64,000 bases of DNA from Chondrilla cf. caribensis (taxonomy: Eukaryota; Porifera; Demospongiae; Chondrillida; Chondrillidae), in NCBI GenBank assembly GCA_964020155.1, contig OZ026547.1, positions 4,399,095 through 4,463,094 of the forward strand, given 5' to 3'. The notes beneath the pieces are model-generated. The model was not told the DNA's origin. It ran no database searches and was given only the letters and a program-made list of their open reading frames with translations. The position numbers and the translations under genes are program-made. Positions 21,399 through 33,658 of this stretch are shown here, in pieces. Every line of letters begins with the position of its first letter. The stretch's first letter is position 1.

Positions 21399-21513
21399 CT
21401 TGTGTCAGTAGTTGAAGTAACTGCAGTGACCTCCAATCCAGGTTGATATCTTGTCCACTTGTTGTATTTCTCCCTTTGAGCTGTTTGTGTTGTTGTAGGT
21501 GGTCACTTCTCTT

Positions 21514-21521
21514 CTTTTATA
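21514..21521 (-). promoter_or_regulatory. TATA box, type-B promoter
   Basis: TATAAAAG with the standard type-B 5'UTR between it and the ATG at 21398. Confidence 0.7.
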
Positions 21522-21847
21522 GCCCATATTTCCAAATGTGTGTGTATATTTCATACTGGTACTATTGGATCTTAAGTTATAAATAGAATCTTCAATGGTG
21601 TAAGTGGTTATTGTAACTATTTTTAGACCTCCATGCATTACTATTATAACTATAATATGATAGTTATTCTTATTTTACACCGTGATGTCCAGCTGTTCAT
21701 TCACGTCATATGTTACGTTATAAATAGAATATCTTCAATGATGTAATTAGTTATTGTAACTATTTTTAGACCTTATCACATTACTAATATAACTAGTTAT
21801 TCTAATTCTGCACTGTGATGTCCAGCTGATCAGTCACTCTGTCATGT

Positions 21848-22470
21848 ATAACCGGGAGTGTGTACTAACCAGGTGTGTGTACTAAACGATATTGTGTACT
21901 AATCGGGAGTGTGTACTAACCGGGAGTGTGTACTAAACGGGAGTGTGTACTAACCAGGTGTGTGTACAAAACGATATTGTGTACTAATCGGGAGTGTGTA
22001 CTAACCAGGAGTGTGTACTAACCGGGAGTGTGTACTAACCAGGAGTGTGCACTAACCGATATTGTATACTAACCAGGAGTGTGTACTAACTGGGAGTGTG
22101 TACTAACCAGGAGTGTGCACTAACCGATATTGTGTACTAACCAGGAGTGTGTACTAACTGGAAGTGTGTACTATAATATTATAACCAGGAGTGTGTGTAC
22201 TAACCGATATTGTGTACTAACCGGGAGTGTGTACTAATTAGTAGTGTATACTAACTGGGAGTGTGTACTAACTGACAGTGTGTACTATATAACCAGGAGT
22301 GTGTACTAATCAGGAGTATGTGCTAATCAGGAGTGTGTACTAACCACGAGTGTGTACTAACTGAGAGTGTGTACTAATCGGGAGTGTGTACTGACCAGGA
22401 GTGTGTACTAACTGGAAGTGTGTACTGACCAGGAGTGTGTACTAACCGGGAGTGTATACTAACCCAGGTA
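21848..22470. repeat. 17-bp minisatellite, array 2
   Basis: About 35 variant units of AACCGGGAGTGTGTACT, with some ACGATATTGTGTACTAA variants. The longest of the three arrays. Confidence 0.9.
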
Positions 22471-22802
22471 CTTACTAAACAAGTTGCACTGTGGTTATAA
22501 CATGTAAATATGTTCACCAATTGAAATTGAATTTCAGAAGACAAAACTTCTACAAATCTGCTTTGTTCTGTGGTTTTGTGGTGTTTTCCTTTAGTATATC
22601 ACATGTGCTGTAATGTACGTGCGTATGTACAGTTGTTTGAGAAGGATTTTACTGTATTGGTGGTTGTCACAGATAGAATAACAATGGGAACACGCATGCA
22701 GGTGAAGGGCTCGTTCATATTATGCACATAATGTGTGCACACACCCACCCATGCTAACATACACAAATATATTATATTATGTACATAAACACACATTTAC
22801 GT

Positions 22803-22812
22803 ACACACACAC

Positions 22813-22851
<39 letters not shown>

Positions 22852-22910
22852 CAATAACAATAACAACACACACACGCATGCACGCACACACACACACACA
22901 CAAACACACA
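22803..22910. repeat. (CA)n microsatellite next to histone H1 fragment
   Basis: CA repeats with an AACAATAAC interruption, running directly into the H1-tail reading frame. Confidence 0.9.
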
Positions 22911-22920
22911 CATGTGCACA

Positions 22921-23076
22921 CCTAAACCTAAGAAGGCTGCCCTGAAGAAGACTACTGCCAGCAAACCAAAGAAGCAGACCGAGAAGAAGAGGACTGCCAA
23001 GCCTGATACTGTCAAGCCCAAGGTCACCAAGCCAAAGACTAAGCCAGTCAAGTCCCCCAAGAAGACCAGCAAATGA
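22921..23076 (+). pseudogene. Histone H1 C-terminal tail fragment, copy 1
   Basis: A 52-codon frame, PKPKKAALKKTTASKPKKQT and similar Lys/Ala/Pro/Ser-rich sequence, ends TKPVKSPKKTSK then a stop. This is the typical lysine-rich tail of a linker histone. The globular domain and start are absent: upstream is only (CA)n. A histone-type 3' hairpin follows at 23112. I infer a 5'-truncated pseudogene, with the break inside the CA tract. The second copy is at 54924. Confidence 0.8.
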
Positions 23077-23111
23077 GCTGCCTGCCTTTAACTGCCACAA
23101 CACCAAGAAAC

Positions 23112-23127
23112 GGCTTTTTTAAATGCC
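23112..23127 (+). terminator. Histone mRNA 3' stem-loop, slightly degraded
   Basis: GGCTTTTTTAAATGCC, 36 bp after the H1 stop. It has a six-pair stem with one mismatch and a TTTA loop, flanked by AAGAAAC before it, with CTCCAACCTTCTTAAGA after it. It matches the replication-dependent histone processing signal in size and position. Confidence 0.7.
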
Positions 23128-24042
23128 TCCAACCTTCTTAAGATTTCACAGCACCGATACATAGCACCGTATAAATTGTTGTGAACAAATGCATTTTGTA
23201 TCACAAGTTGCACTGTCACATTTTAGTATATGATAATAATAATAGCATGTAAGTGTGCTTTGAGTTTGTTGATGTTATCATTATGCTATGCGTGTGTGAC
23301 CTAGAAAATTTTATTGGAATTAATTATTTATAATTGCAAATCTACCTGTATTATATATGTGGTTGCATGGTAAAGCATCTGTATACTTTGTTATAATCTT
23401 GAGACTTGCAACAGTGTTCAATAAATATATAAGCATATTATCCTCTCCAGAAGTATTTAATTATTTAATGTGTTTTGTTATAATTGCTGTTCATGGTTAA
23501 ACCATGTAGTATGTATTTAGTTGTAGTAATTGGTTTACCTATTTATTTATCTATCCCATTATGGTCATACCATAGGAGTTATGGCCACATACCATTGCAC
23601 ACTTCAACACATCTTACACTTCACACTGCCAGCCACAGTAGCTATACAACTCCAAGGTGTCATTATTGCACTGTGCTTGTTGCTGCTCCTCAATCTCTTG
23701 TGTTGGGACAAATTTGAAGAACAGTATCTGTTGGTGGATCAAACATGAAAATGTCATATTAATCTGTCCTGTATGACCATATTATATAATTGAACAACTT
23801 GCTTATACATGCTAATTGTGTGTACATTCTATGTCTGATTGATATCTGTTGTACATGTCACTGACTAAAAACTTATAGCCGGCGAAGAGTAGATATTATC
23901 AATTTTTTGTTTGACAATCATTGCATAATTCAACAAAGTATTACGCAATATCGGAACATCATTTGAATGGCTGCCGAATACCTTTTCCTTCGTTCAAGTT
24001 GAATCGGACTGTCTTGTGCCTTCGTAGTAGCGGTTTGCTGCC

Positions 24043-24084
24043 ATGGCATCACTTCTGAGGTTTTTTCTCCACGGAAGCCATCTG
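24043..24084 (+). pseudogene. Short plus-strand exon MASLLRFFLHGSH, copy 1
   Basis: ATG followed by 14 codons and a strong GTAAGA donor. It is repeated at 34928 and 56220 with V for A and S for F. The following 200 bp (EIRSDT, KLDQIADVIN) may be a decayed WDFY-like armadillo segment; this is a weak match. It could be a real first exon or a fragment. Confidence 0.4.
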
Positions 24085-24344
24085 GTAAGACTTACTCAGC
24101 AAGTTTATGTTGCCTCATCCGAAATTCGCTCGGATACGATATTTCTCCTTCCAGTATCCCCTCGATACGCTCTACGGCCCGGAAAATTGGACCAAATCGC
24201 TGATGTTATTAATGTTGTTATTTTACCGGCATGTTCGGGTAGATCGATCAATGCTATATCGTCTTTACGAATGTCGCTTTTGTACCTTAAAAGGTAAAAT
24301 GGACGATAACACGGGTAGCTAAATCATCATCAAAGAAGAACTAG

Positions 24345-24347
<3 letters not shown>

Positions 24348-24405
<58 letters not shown>

Positions 24406-24440
24406 GCGTGCGTGCGTGCGTGTGTATGCATGTGCATGTG
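24348..24440. repeat. (GT)n microsatellite
   Basis: About 75 bp GT followed by GTGCGTGCGTGC variants, inside the WDFY-like fragment. Confidence 0.95.
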
Positions 24441-24563
24441 TGTGCGTGCTTGGGTGTGTGCATTCATGTTTTTATGTGTGTATACATGAACACGTACATA
24501 TGTATGCATTGTATACCCCTTGACCTCAGCTACACATTATATACATCTTCCATTGTCTTCCAG

Positions 24564-24808
24564 GTCACCTACATTCAGCCTGTTGTGAGCCTATCTTCTC
24601 TATCGGCAAAAGATGCCCACACATTGACCAGTGTGTCATCAGTGGGATTATAGGGACGCACACCTCTTTGAGACACTGTCTTTTGTTCTGTTACAACCTT
24701 GGTCCCACGTACCTTTTGACAAACCCATTTCTCCTTCCAGTATCCCCTTGATTTTAAAACTAATCCACCTACATGGGGTGTTTTCAGGCCCCTGTGATGA
24801 AGGACAGT
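24564..24808 (+). pseudogene. WDFY3/4-like LamG/ConA-region exon, copy 1
   Basis: Starts after CTTCCAG. Frames read IGTHTSLRHCLLFCYNLGPT and then, in another frame, FDKPISPSSIPLI and a segment equivalent to IWKLGSPYMGCFQAP of the copy at 56681. These match the IGTPP...WRLGPT...ELGPNYVGSFQA stretch of WDFY3-type proteins. A frameshift separates the two halves in both copies. The probable donor is GACAGT|GTGAGT. Confidence 0.6.
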
Positions 24809-24879
24809 GTGAGTTTCAAGATTGAGAGCTTCTTGTGAAGGAGGAGTGTGAACTAGTGTTGGGGATATCCCCTGGGGAG

Positions 24880-25929
24880 TATTTCACTAAATAGTCAAAT
24901 ATACAAAAGAATTAATATCGCAATATCTTATTAAGAGTATACAACCAAATGCATACTTCTTATTAGCCTTTAGACTAATGTTCACAATATTTTCTTGAGA
25001 GTATTTAACTACCAATGGTCCCTATCAATATCCCATTAATAGTATTCAACTACATACTTCCTATCAACATCCCAATATATAAATATAACTAAATAGCCCC
25101 TATTAATATCCCAAAATGTGGTATTTTTGCATGTGGCAGATCAAAGTGTAAAGTGTGTGAATGTCTCCACTAATTGAACAATTCCTATGCCAGGAAATTG
25201 TTATGAAATTTTGGCAATTAATTGCCTAGCAACACATTGTTCAGCTATATTGACATACTGTGTGAGAGTTGAAAAACAATTACTATAGTGTCCACATTTT
25301 TGTGAGACGTGAATTTCACGAATTGCTTGATTTAGGACCGTTCATGGGTTTATTTTTGTGAATGGCAAGTTTATTATATCATGAACACTTCCAGGACACT
25401 TTTGCATTATAATAAGCATTGGTACAGCACAGTGCTATCGTAGTCGAGACAAAGTTCTGGTGTTTCTGATATTCCACCTTGGTGAGGCCCTTGCTTCTTG
25501 GAATTTTTACGAGTTCTTCATTAATTTCCCTCAAGCAGCTTGAATAGCAATTTGGGAAAGAGTTGAGCAACATGCTTTGACTTCAGAATAAATAGGCCTG
25601 AAAAAATCCTTCATATTTTAGGATATCTTGGCAAGCATTTACTATGGGTTGTTGTCAATTTTAATCACAACTAAGTGAAAATTTCCCTTTGATACTACAG
25701 CAGCCATTTTATATCTACCCATGTGAAAATTGGTTCTGATTTAATCCAATGAAAACTCATGAAAGGTACACACACCATTGATATAAGAAAATTATACTCT
25801 CAATAGTTGGTATACTGGTAAATATTAACAGTATAGTATGTTCCCATTGCTTATAATATTACTCCATCCACACTTAGTATCATTTAGTGTTTTATTGTAA
25901 TTTTTCACACTGGGATTGTTGCTCTTGTG
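24880..25929. other. AT-rich decayed repeats, no gene
   Basis: 24880-25110 contains degenerate repeats of CCTATCAATATCCCAATA with AGTATTCAACTA, shared with 57010-57450. Nothing coding was seen up to the FReD gene. The exon present at 57930 in the sister copy is absent here. Confidence 0.5.
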
Positions 25930-26822
25930 TTAGTCACAGGGTCGTAGCTTCATTTCAGTGAACTTCATGGCATTCTGTTTCCCATGAGCTAAAGCATGCC
26001 AGTAAATTGAACCCCAACTTGTCCCATAGCGATATCGTCCATTAAGGGCGGAATGGTAGCAATTCTTGTACCACCATCCTCCTCGTGATGAACTACTAGC
26101 ACAGTTTCCACCACTCCTCTGATCATTGTCTCTATCTTTAGTGGTAAACGTCATACCATTATGATAGGTTAGCTGGTCACAGACAGTACTGGTCCAGTTG
26201 TGGTATCCTACATCTAATATGTAGTTAGTACTAGGACCATTGATTAGTACTAGTGAGCATGTCTGTAGTTCCCAAAGGAAATCGGCTAAATAAACTCTTA
26301 GTTCTGTTCTCGGTGCTGCTGAGGTCAAGCAGTGTATATGGTCAAGTCCAAGCCAGAATTCTCTCTTGAGGTTTCCAAATCCAGCAACATAATCTGCCCA
26401 ACCTCTGTAGAAATTCTCAGACCCATCTCTTCTTCTCTGGAAGACAGTCCATCCTCCATTCTTCATATCACAGAAGACATTAAACGGTTTTCCACATCCA
26501 GGGTCAATAGTGTAGACTCCATCTTGTCTACATCCTTTGAGATAGGCCTCTCTACAGTGTTTAGTGGGTGTCGATGGACCTGTGTAAGTACATCCAGTAC
26601 ATATGTAGTGTAGAGTAGTATGCGAGGTCCTACATTAATGTGCGTAGTTGTGTAGTGAGTGAGGTCCTACATATTACATACATCCAATGTGTAATATTCC
26701 AGACAGTGAGATACAAACATACTGTATGTAATTGAGTGTATATTGTACTCACACTGTCCATATGCTGTAGTAGCTAGTAGGAGTATGGCAAAAGTTGTTG
26801 ATTCACGACTAAAGTTGATCAT
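25930..26822 (-). CDS. FReD-A2: secreted fibrinogen-related protein, intact
   Basis: Exon 1 at 26753-26822 encodes the type-A signal peptide with changes (MINFSRESTTFA), ending CAGT|GTGAGT. Exon 2 at 25930-26579 joins in phase 1, giving 239 aa. The domain has GVYTIDPGCGKPFNVFC, WTVFQRRRDGSENFYRGW, WLGLDHIHCLT, KDRDNDQRSGGNCA and GGWWYKNCYHSALNGRYR, ending MKLRPCD. The middle reads YILDVGYHNWTSTVCDQLTY in place of GYTGTAGD, a variant shared with 45696 and 58603. The last but one residue is Cys instead of Arg. The frame is open but AEFLWELQT-type changes near the DF motif (YLADFLWELQTCSLVLI) replace the usual GNYKHAQY, so folding of this copy could be impaired. TATA at 26916-26923. Confidence 0.8.
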
Positions 26823-26915
26823 GTTCTTGTTCCTGAGCTGTAACGTTCTCTGTAATCAGTGTTCTCTTTCTCCTTGATCTCTCTTACTTGTTGTTTCTGT
26901 GTGTTGAGTGGTGTT

Positions 26916-26923
26916 CTTTTATA
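26916..26923 (-). promoter_or_regulatory. TATA box, type-A promoter
   Basis: TATAAAAG after CCAATGC, in a module matching 4441-4560. Confidence 0.7.
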
Positions 26924-27204
26924 GCATTGGTTAGTGGGTGTGTACATGTGGGAGTTGTTTTGTCATGACGATATGCTGGTTGTAATGGTAATAACATCAC
27001 ACCACATCATCAGTCATGAGCTGTTTACAGACTTCCACAATCCATTAGTCAAATTAAGTAGATATGTCTTGCACATATTAGAAGGATATGTAGTTTAGTG
27101 ATGTTTCCGATAATATCACTTGTGATGTGTCAGACTTCTTAATGTGTTTATGTCTCCTTTAATGTTGTTATTGTGTTTTGTATAGCTTCTGTTCGTGTGA
27201 GTGG

Positions 27205-27522
27205 AGTCTTGTAACATTCCAAATTCTGTACCTGCTGTCTCCTAAGCAGTATGTATGTATGTATGTGAAATAGTGCATAGAGTGGGGGAAATACCTATCT
27301 TACAACAGTATAGCATCTGTTGCTATAGAAGCAACACACTTATATAGCAATTGTATAATGTATAAGGCCGTAATCTTTAAATGTTTATGATATCAACGGA
27401 TGCTCTACTGGTTAAGACACGGTCACTCAGGCAGTATGACACATAAATCCACTCTCCCTTGAGACTTGTCATTTTATATGTCATACTGTCCTGGTGTCCA
27501 TGTCTTGACCACTAAATAATCC
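27205..27522. repeat. FReD-flanking composite repeat with foldback copy 3
   Basis: Dispersed repeat 27205-27397 followed by a complete foldback element at 27398-27522, with well preserved arms. Confidence 0.8.
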
Positions 27523-27800
27523 TCACCAAAATAACAAGTACAATATGTAAATATTTGTAATGATATTATTATTGTTACAAATCATGTTCCAGTTCCCACA
27601 TTATCACTTTCTGTAATGAATCTCATTAATAAATTCACACATCAAAGGATTACATCATTGATCAAAACACACATGGTAAATATACCACAGTCTACCTAAT
27701 GTTAGTGTATGTGTATTAGAGTAGTGAGTTAGTTATTGTGTGTGTGTTTCCGTTAATTCTATGATTGCACACAGTATGTTTATGACCATTGATTGTTGTG

Positions 27801-29127
27801 TTAGTCGCGGAAGCGTAACTTCATTTGAGCAAACTTTAGAGAAATATGATTATTGAGAAATACATCCCAAACTACTCCTTGACCGCCACTCAGTCCACTA
27901 CGATACAGACCATTGAGGTTGGAGTGAGCACAAGACTTGTACCACCATGCTCCTCGCCATCCTCCAGTAGTAATACAGTTTCCACTAGAATGATCGTTGT
28001 CTCTATCTTTAGTACTAAACTGCATGCCATTATGATAAGTTAGTGAATCTCCAGCAGTTCCTGTATAACCTGCTATGTTTAGTCTGTAGTTTGTTCCACT
28101 GTTGCCAACAGAGAAAAAGGAATATTGAGCATATTTGTAGTTCCCTTTGTAGTCTGCTAAATCTACTCTTAGTTCTGTTCTGGCTCTTCTGGTAGTGAGG
28201 CAAACGAGTTTCTCCAAGCCAAGCCAATGTTCACCCTTCAGTGGACCAAACCCTGCTATGTAGTCTGCCCAGTTCCTGTAGAAATCCACAGATCCATCCA
28301 TTCTTGACTGGAAGACAGTCCACCCTCCATTCTTCATATCACAGAAGATATTAAACGGTTTTCCACATCCAGGGTCAATAGTGTAGACTCCATCTTTCCT
28401 GCACCCATTCAGATAGGCCTCTCTACAGTCACGAGGTGTAGGGTTAGGGCCTGTAGAATGGACAGACATATTTGGTGATTATTGTACAATCAATACAATG
28501 TAAAGTATCTGGTCTACATCCTTTGAGGCCTCTCTGCATTGTTTATTTGGTGTTGATGGACATGTGTAAGTACATCCAACACATATGTAGTATAGAGTAG
28601 TCACTATATGCGAGGTATGTGGTGAATGTCCTCGAGAACACTCCCTCCCCCCTTCTTGGTGTTGAAGTATGGATACAAATGTGTAATATTCCATATATTC
28701 TGACATATGCATACTATATGTACTGTATATTGTATATGTAAATAACATACTACACTCATATCCACATCCGATTTCACTGCACACATGTATCCTCTCCAAA
28801 CACTGGTACTTTCAACAGTATGTGTTCTTAAGAACGAATATACTGTGATGAAGTATTCACACATACGTAGTTTTCCACTTTATTATATACCAACTTTTAA
28901 TGGAAGGAGAGCTTGCTATGTTATAAGGTACACTAGTTGAGGTAAAACAGTTTTAGTCATATCCCTATTCCATCCATACACACAGGTGTAGAACTTCAGT
29001 AGTATTGAATGTTATCCAATCTGCCATTTACTGTAATTGAGTTTATATTCTACTCACATTGTCCATATGCTGTAGTAGCTAGTAGAAGTATGGCAATAGT
29101 TGTTGATCCGCGACTAAAGTTGATCAT
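27801..29127 (-). CDS. FReD-A3: secreted fibrinogen-related protein, intact
   Basis: Exon 1 at 29058-29127 (type-A signal peptide), exon 2 at 27801-28450 (acceptor CATTCTACAG). The phase-1 junction reads QCPNPTPRDCREAYLNGC, so the N-terminal region resembles types B/C (PRDC) more than the PSTPVKEC of other A genes. Product 239 aa. The domain has GVYTIDPGCGKPFNIFC, WTVFQSRMDGSVDFYRNW, WLGLEKLVCLTTRRARTELR, GYTGTAGDS, KDRDNDHSSGNC, GAWWYKSCAHSNLNGLYRSG and ends MKLRFRD. The intron contains a second, unused exon start at 28505-28572. TATA at 29221-29228. The closest relative is the broken gene at 35625. Confidence 0.88.
28505..28572 (-). pseudogene. Relic exon start inside FReD-A3 intron
   Basis: Minus strand matches the beginning of a type-A domain exon (TCCATCAACACCAAATAAAC ... 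GGATGTAGACCAGAT). Its acceptor CACAG is changed to CACATG, and the rest of the exon is missing. The same double arrangement is seen at 5322-5480. Confidence 0.65.
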
Positions 29128-29220
29128 GTTCTTGTTCCTGAGCTGTAACGTTCTTTGTAGTTAGTGTTCTCTTTCTCCTTGATCTCTCTTACTTGTTGTT
29201 TCTGTGTGTTGAGTGGTGTT

Positions 29221-29228
29221 CTTTTATA
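29221..29228 (-). promoter_or_regulatory. TATA box, type-A promoter
   Basis: TATAAAAG in the standard module, 94 bp upstream of the ATG at 29127. Confidence 0.7.
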
Positions 29229-29284
29229 GCATTGGTTAGTGGGTGTGTACATGTGGGAGTTGTGTTGTCATGACAGTATGTTGG

Positions 29285-30570
29285 TTGTCTTGGTAACGCA
29301 CCTAATGTTACTCTCCTTTCTGAAGGAATAACAAGTGGTGTGTATTTTGTTTTCAGAAGTGAAATTTATTGTATTCTGTGTCTCCAATGATAGATTTGAG
29401 GTTCTATAAACAATTTTCTTCAAAGAATGTATTCCTATTAACAAGGTGTCGTATTTCAATGTAATGATTTATTGAATAAGTCAAACATTTCTATAAGCAA
29501 TTTGCCTGGTAGTTGGTATACTTCACTGCCCATTGACTTGTGCACTATGGTGAACTGATCAGTGTTGTCCGTCTATCATACTATATAAACCTCACAATCA
29601 GTACATGATGTTTCTATATTAAACACAACCTTTGTATAGCCATACATACATAAACTTACTAGCACTATGCAGTGTTCATAATCACTACATTTGTGCAGTT
29701 GTTGATATGTTATGAACAGTGTTCATACAGGTATCAATGCTCAATTAGGTAGCACATGTGGTGTGTGCAGTATGTGCTCCAGAGAATCCTTCTTTACTTA
29801 GTGATGAACTGAACAAGCTGTATAAAGTTACAATTTATATATACTAGCTCAGACTCAGTCTGACAGCCTTGCAAAAGACATGTATGTGTGCACGTACGTC
29901 AGTTTCAAATTTGCCACACATTATGTCATTCAACATGTGAGCTTAGTTGATGTCATTGGTAACACTTGGTCGTTCAGTGATACTGATCACTTGAAATATC
30001 ATAGAGTGGAGTGTATTGATACTCTATATATGGGGATGACCCAGAAAAGATGGTGGCTCTACACCTGAAATTCATTAATAATATTTGTGTCAAATTTCAC
30101 GTATAAAAACTCAATCAACATATTCGAGCATTTTGTAGTTTGCGATTGTGATGATCGGCAGTTGTGATGGACAGAAAAATTACAAAGGAAAAACATCTTT
30201 TTTGTGTCAAAATGGTGAATGGGCAGGTGGGCCTTGTGTTGTCATGACAGGATGGCGGTCGCCATGATATTACACTAGATGTCACCTTTTTTCTGACTGA
30301 ATAAAACTTACGTTGTGTTTTCAGAAAGTGAATTTTCATGTACTCTGTGTATTCGGTGATGGGTTTAAGGCTCTATAAACAATTTTCTTCAAAGAATTCA
30401 TTCCTATCAATGAGGTATCATGTTTCAATTTGTTGGTATTGAAATGAGGTCAACATTTCTATGAGCAATTTGCTTTGTATTTGATGTACCTCACTGCCCC
30501 ATGACTTATGCATAGCTCTGTTGTAGTAGACTGAGTGTTTCCATGGTAACACAGTAGGACTTTAGTTTCA
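29285..30570. repeat. Segmental duplication shared with 46790-48020, containing an internal tandem repeat
   Basis: The interval runs parallel to 46790-48020. In each, a block beginning CAGAAGTGAAATTTATTGTA / CAGAAAGTGAATTTTCATGT occurs twice, about 960 bp apart, and a third partial copy is at 12119-12190. Both intervals end in a FReD-C fragment. No intact gene was seen. Confidence 0.7.
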
Positions 30571-30840
30571 CTAGTGTCTAGCTTTGAGTTTCATTTCAAC
30601 AAAATTCAGTGAATGGTCACTTCCAAAGAACTGTCTCTCCTCCTTTAGGTGTTCTGTCATGATGGTAGATACCATTCAGTTGTGAACACATGCAGTTGTT
30701 GTAGCACCATCCTCCCCCTAATAAGGTTGTGCACAGTTCTGACTACTATACAAGTCATTGGCTCTGTCATGTGGGGAGAATGCCATTCCTTTAACTAAGG
30801 TTACCTCCACCACTGCCACACAGTATAGTTGTTTGTACAC
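30571..30840 (-). pseudogene. FReD-C C-terminal fragment, decayed
   Basis: The minus strand matches the last 80-90 codons of type C: GMAFSPHDRANDLYSSQNCA, then an in-frame stop and frame changes, then the equivalent of the LNGIYHHD region and an end reading MKLKARH then stop. No N-terminal half or leader follows upstream. The corresponding fragment in the duplicate is 48022-48225. Confidence 0.75.
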
Positions 30841-31369
30841 GTGCTGTAACAGAGTAACAAAATCGCAGAAACATTACCTCATACCCTCAATGAGGCCATG
30901 GCACTACTTTAGTAACTAGTTTCAGGCACCCGAGGTCTGTGGGAGTGAGTTTGAACCCCACGACCACCCCCCAGTTGCAAACTTTTTACCTATGAACTCT
31001 ATATACTCAATCACATGTTCAGATTCACTATTGGGCTGGTATGTGGAAGCGTGGTGCAACACATATCATCAAACACGTACCATACATTCAATCAATGAAC
31101 ACCTGTGTACCTTTCACGCTGTAATTGTACATGTGCACATACAGTACTTGTTTAAGTGCATACATTGTACATGTGTATATACAGTACATGTGTATGTACA
31201 TACTTGCTACATAGATATCAACCCACACAAATTGAAATGTAACATTTGTTTCTGTTTATACTACAGATTAGAAGTCAACAACAGTGTTTTTCAACGAGCA
31301 TACATTGGTGCTAAATGTCTTTCTTGGATATCCTGTGTGCTGATGAAGTAAGAATGTAGTGTACACCTC
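30841..31369. other. No gene recognised
   Basis: Unique-looking AT-rich sequence with TACATGTGTATGTACATAC-type simple repeats near 31130-31210, shared with 42820-42900. Confidence 0.4.
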
Positions 31370-31760
31370 CAATTTGTGACATACAATTCAATTACAACAA
31401 GAATCAACTCACAGTACAGAAATCTGTTTGTCTAATGAATCATTGGCTGCAGCAGTTCAAAGTTCATTGAACGTAATATTCCATTTTGCATTTCAAATGA
31501 ATAAACATGTTTTGAATTCTTTCATTTTGTGGCTTCCTAAACCTGTTAACCCTATAGCTATATGCTGATCCTTATTATAATGGAATAGTGCATAATATAC
31601 TACATCTTATTTGAAGGTGTTAGTAGATGTTATGGCTCAATGTGATTGAAGTGAATATAAGGTTGCTATGCCTCAATGTAATCTCATCAAAGAACATTAT
31701 TACATAGACTGAACTACATTGAAAACACGGTCATTCCTCTAAAATGCTGTGTATTGTTAT
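31370..31760. repeat. Segmental duplication of 43435-43850
   Basis: Nearly identical to 43435-43850 (CACCTCCAATTTGTGACATA through TCATTCCTCTAAAATG). This is intron-like flank upstream of the second BEACH exon. Confidence 0.85.
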
Positions 31761-31832
31761 TAAGAGTAGACATTCCAAATTAAGAGAACTTGTTTCGTCA
31801 TCATGTCATCTCACTGGAACCATCTTTGACCA

Positions 31833-32088
31833 TCCTACCATAATGCAAGGATTCTCTGTTTGTTAGTTTGCAAACCCCTCTGTCAGTTTGCACGCGATCG
31901 ACGTCAAACTCCCCAGTCCTCCTCAGCGGCACCCGTGGAGTGTCCTAAGGAGGGTTGGTGTTTCGTTTTAGGTATTTCTTCTAAGATTTTAACAAAACTG
32001 TACTATCTGCCGTACTTGAAAGGCACCATTTTCAAGACACGTTTACAGATGAATACGTCCATAGGGCGGGTAATTCAGCTTGTTTATG
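31833..32088. other. About 250-bp insertion absent from paralog
   Basis: The flanks (TTTGACCAT and GTAATGAGGGACCTT) are adjacent in the paralog near 43948. The insert is richer in CpG (CACGCGATCGACGTC) and carries an open frame with no family match. Origin unknown. Confidence 0.5.
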
Positions 32089-32615
32089 GTAATGAGGGAC
32101 CTTTGTTGAAAACACAAACTGTCAACAAACATTGTTTTTCATTTTCCTGTTACTGATGTACTGGTCAGGTGACATCATTAATTTTGTTGTATGTTGTCAT
32201 TATTTTTAATGTTGTTGTTGATGTTTTGTGAATATTGATTCCACAGCAGTAATGTAACAAGTCAAAAATAAGTTCATTTTGTCATGTGACAGTCACATGA
32301 CCAATATGCCATACAACAGGCATGTGTCATATGACAATCACATGACTGACATATAATAATGGAAATATCCTTTTCCTGTCAACAGTACTTCCTGTGTATG
32401 AGTATAATGTTGTGTGTCTAATGTCATTCTGTGTACATGTGACCTTTGGATTTCTATGGATTAGTATGACTACATACAACAGTGTATATATTTGAAGATT
32501 GGCATTGATGTGCTCATACACTACACATCACATACATGCATATGCATGCGTACATCTGTAAGTGTATGCAGTGACATACACACTTGAATGTATGCACCAC
32601 ATGCATACACACACA

Positions 32616-32624
32616 TACACACAT

Positions 32625-32700
<76 letters not shown>
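32616..32700. repeat. (CA)n microsatellite upstream of BEACH exon
   Basis: About 80 bp of CA, followed by the ATAATTATATAATTTTATTG intron end shared with 18365. Confidence 0.95.
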
Positions 32701-32701
<1 letters not shown>

Positions 32702-32738
32702 ATTATATAATTTTATTGATATTTATGTTCATTATCAG

Positions 32739-32823
32739 ATGCCAAACGAAATGGGGTAGCTATTGGTGATGTCATTCTCCCACCAAGGGGTATCCCCAGG
32801 AATTCATCAGAGTGCAAAGAGAG
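32739..32823 (+). pseudogene. WDFY3/4-like second BEACH exon, copy 2
   Basis: After ATTATCAG it reads AKRNGVAIGDVILPP, then changes frame (RNSSECKER / EFIRVQRE), and ends at GAGAG|GTATTA. It lacks the TGGGCC codons for Trp-Ala found in copy 1 and is more degraded. Confidence 0.7.
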
Positions 32824-33054
32824 GTATTAAATTCACTTTTCCTGTGCAATGCCTCAATACTGTTCACCTCCTGATACCCTAGGGTGCATTATGTGGTATA
32901 TATATATATGTACATTTATGCCATGCTTGTTGATAATGCATCATTACACATGCACAGATAGGCAGATACTGTTTGTGAACATATACCCATATGTATGCAA
33001 GACGTAGTAAAGGTTCACTGTATTATAAAGTCATATGTGCTTAGTAAGTACCTA

Positions 33055-33380
33055 ACCGGGAGTGTGTACTAACCAGGAGTGTGTACTAACTGAGAGTGTG
33101 TACTAACCAGGAGTGTGTACTAACCAGGAGTGTGTACTAACTGAGAGTGTGTACTAACCAGGAGTGTGTACTAACCAGGAGTGTGTGCTAACCGGGAGTG
33201 TGTACTAACCGGGAGTGTGTACTAACCGGGAGTGTGTACTAACCGGGAGTGTGTACTAACCGGGAGTGTGTACTAACCGGGAGTGTGTACTAACCGGGAG
33301 TGTGTACTAGCCAGAAGTGTGTACTAACCGGGAGTGTGTACTAACCAGGAGTGTGTACTAGCCAGAAGTGTGTACTAACC
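33055..33380. repeat. 17-bp minisatellite, array 3
   Basis: About 19 units of AACCGGGAGTGTGTACT, including a homogeneous run of seven. Confidence 0.9.
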
Positions 33381-33650
33381 CATCTACTACCATCCAGAAT
33401 TTCAGGAAGACAAAACTTCTACAAATCTGTTTTGTTCTGTGAATTTGTGGTGTTTTCTTTTTGTATATCGCACATGATGTAATGTACAGTTGTTTGAGAA
33501 GGATTTAAAAGTAATGGTGGCTGTCGTAGATAGAATAACAATGAGAGTACACATGCATGTAAACCGGTCGTTCCTTTCATGCACATACACATACGTGCAC
33601 AAAAACGCACCCATACACACATACACACATTATAGGTACGTACGCACACA

Positions 33651-33658
33651 ACACACAC

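Noticed and set aside
29268..29459. Small minus-strand open frames in the 29.3-30.6 kb duplication
   Set aside because: Frames are not conserved in the duplicate at 46.8-48.0 kb.
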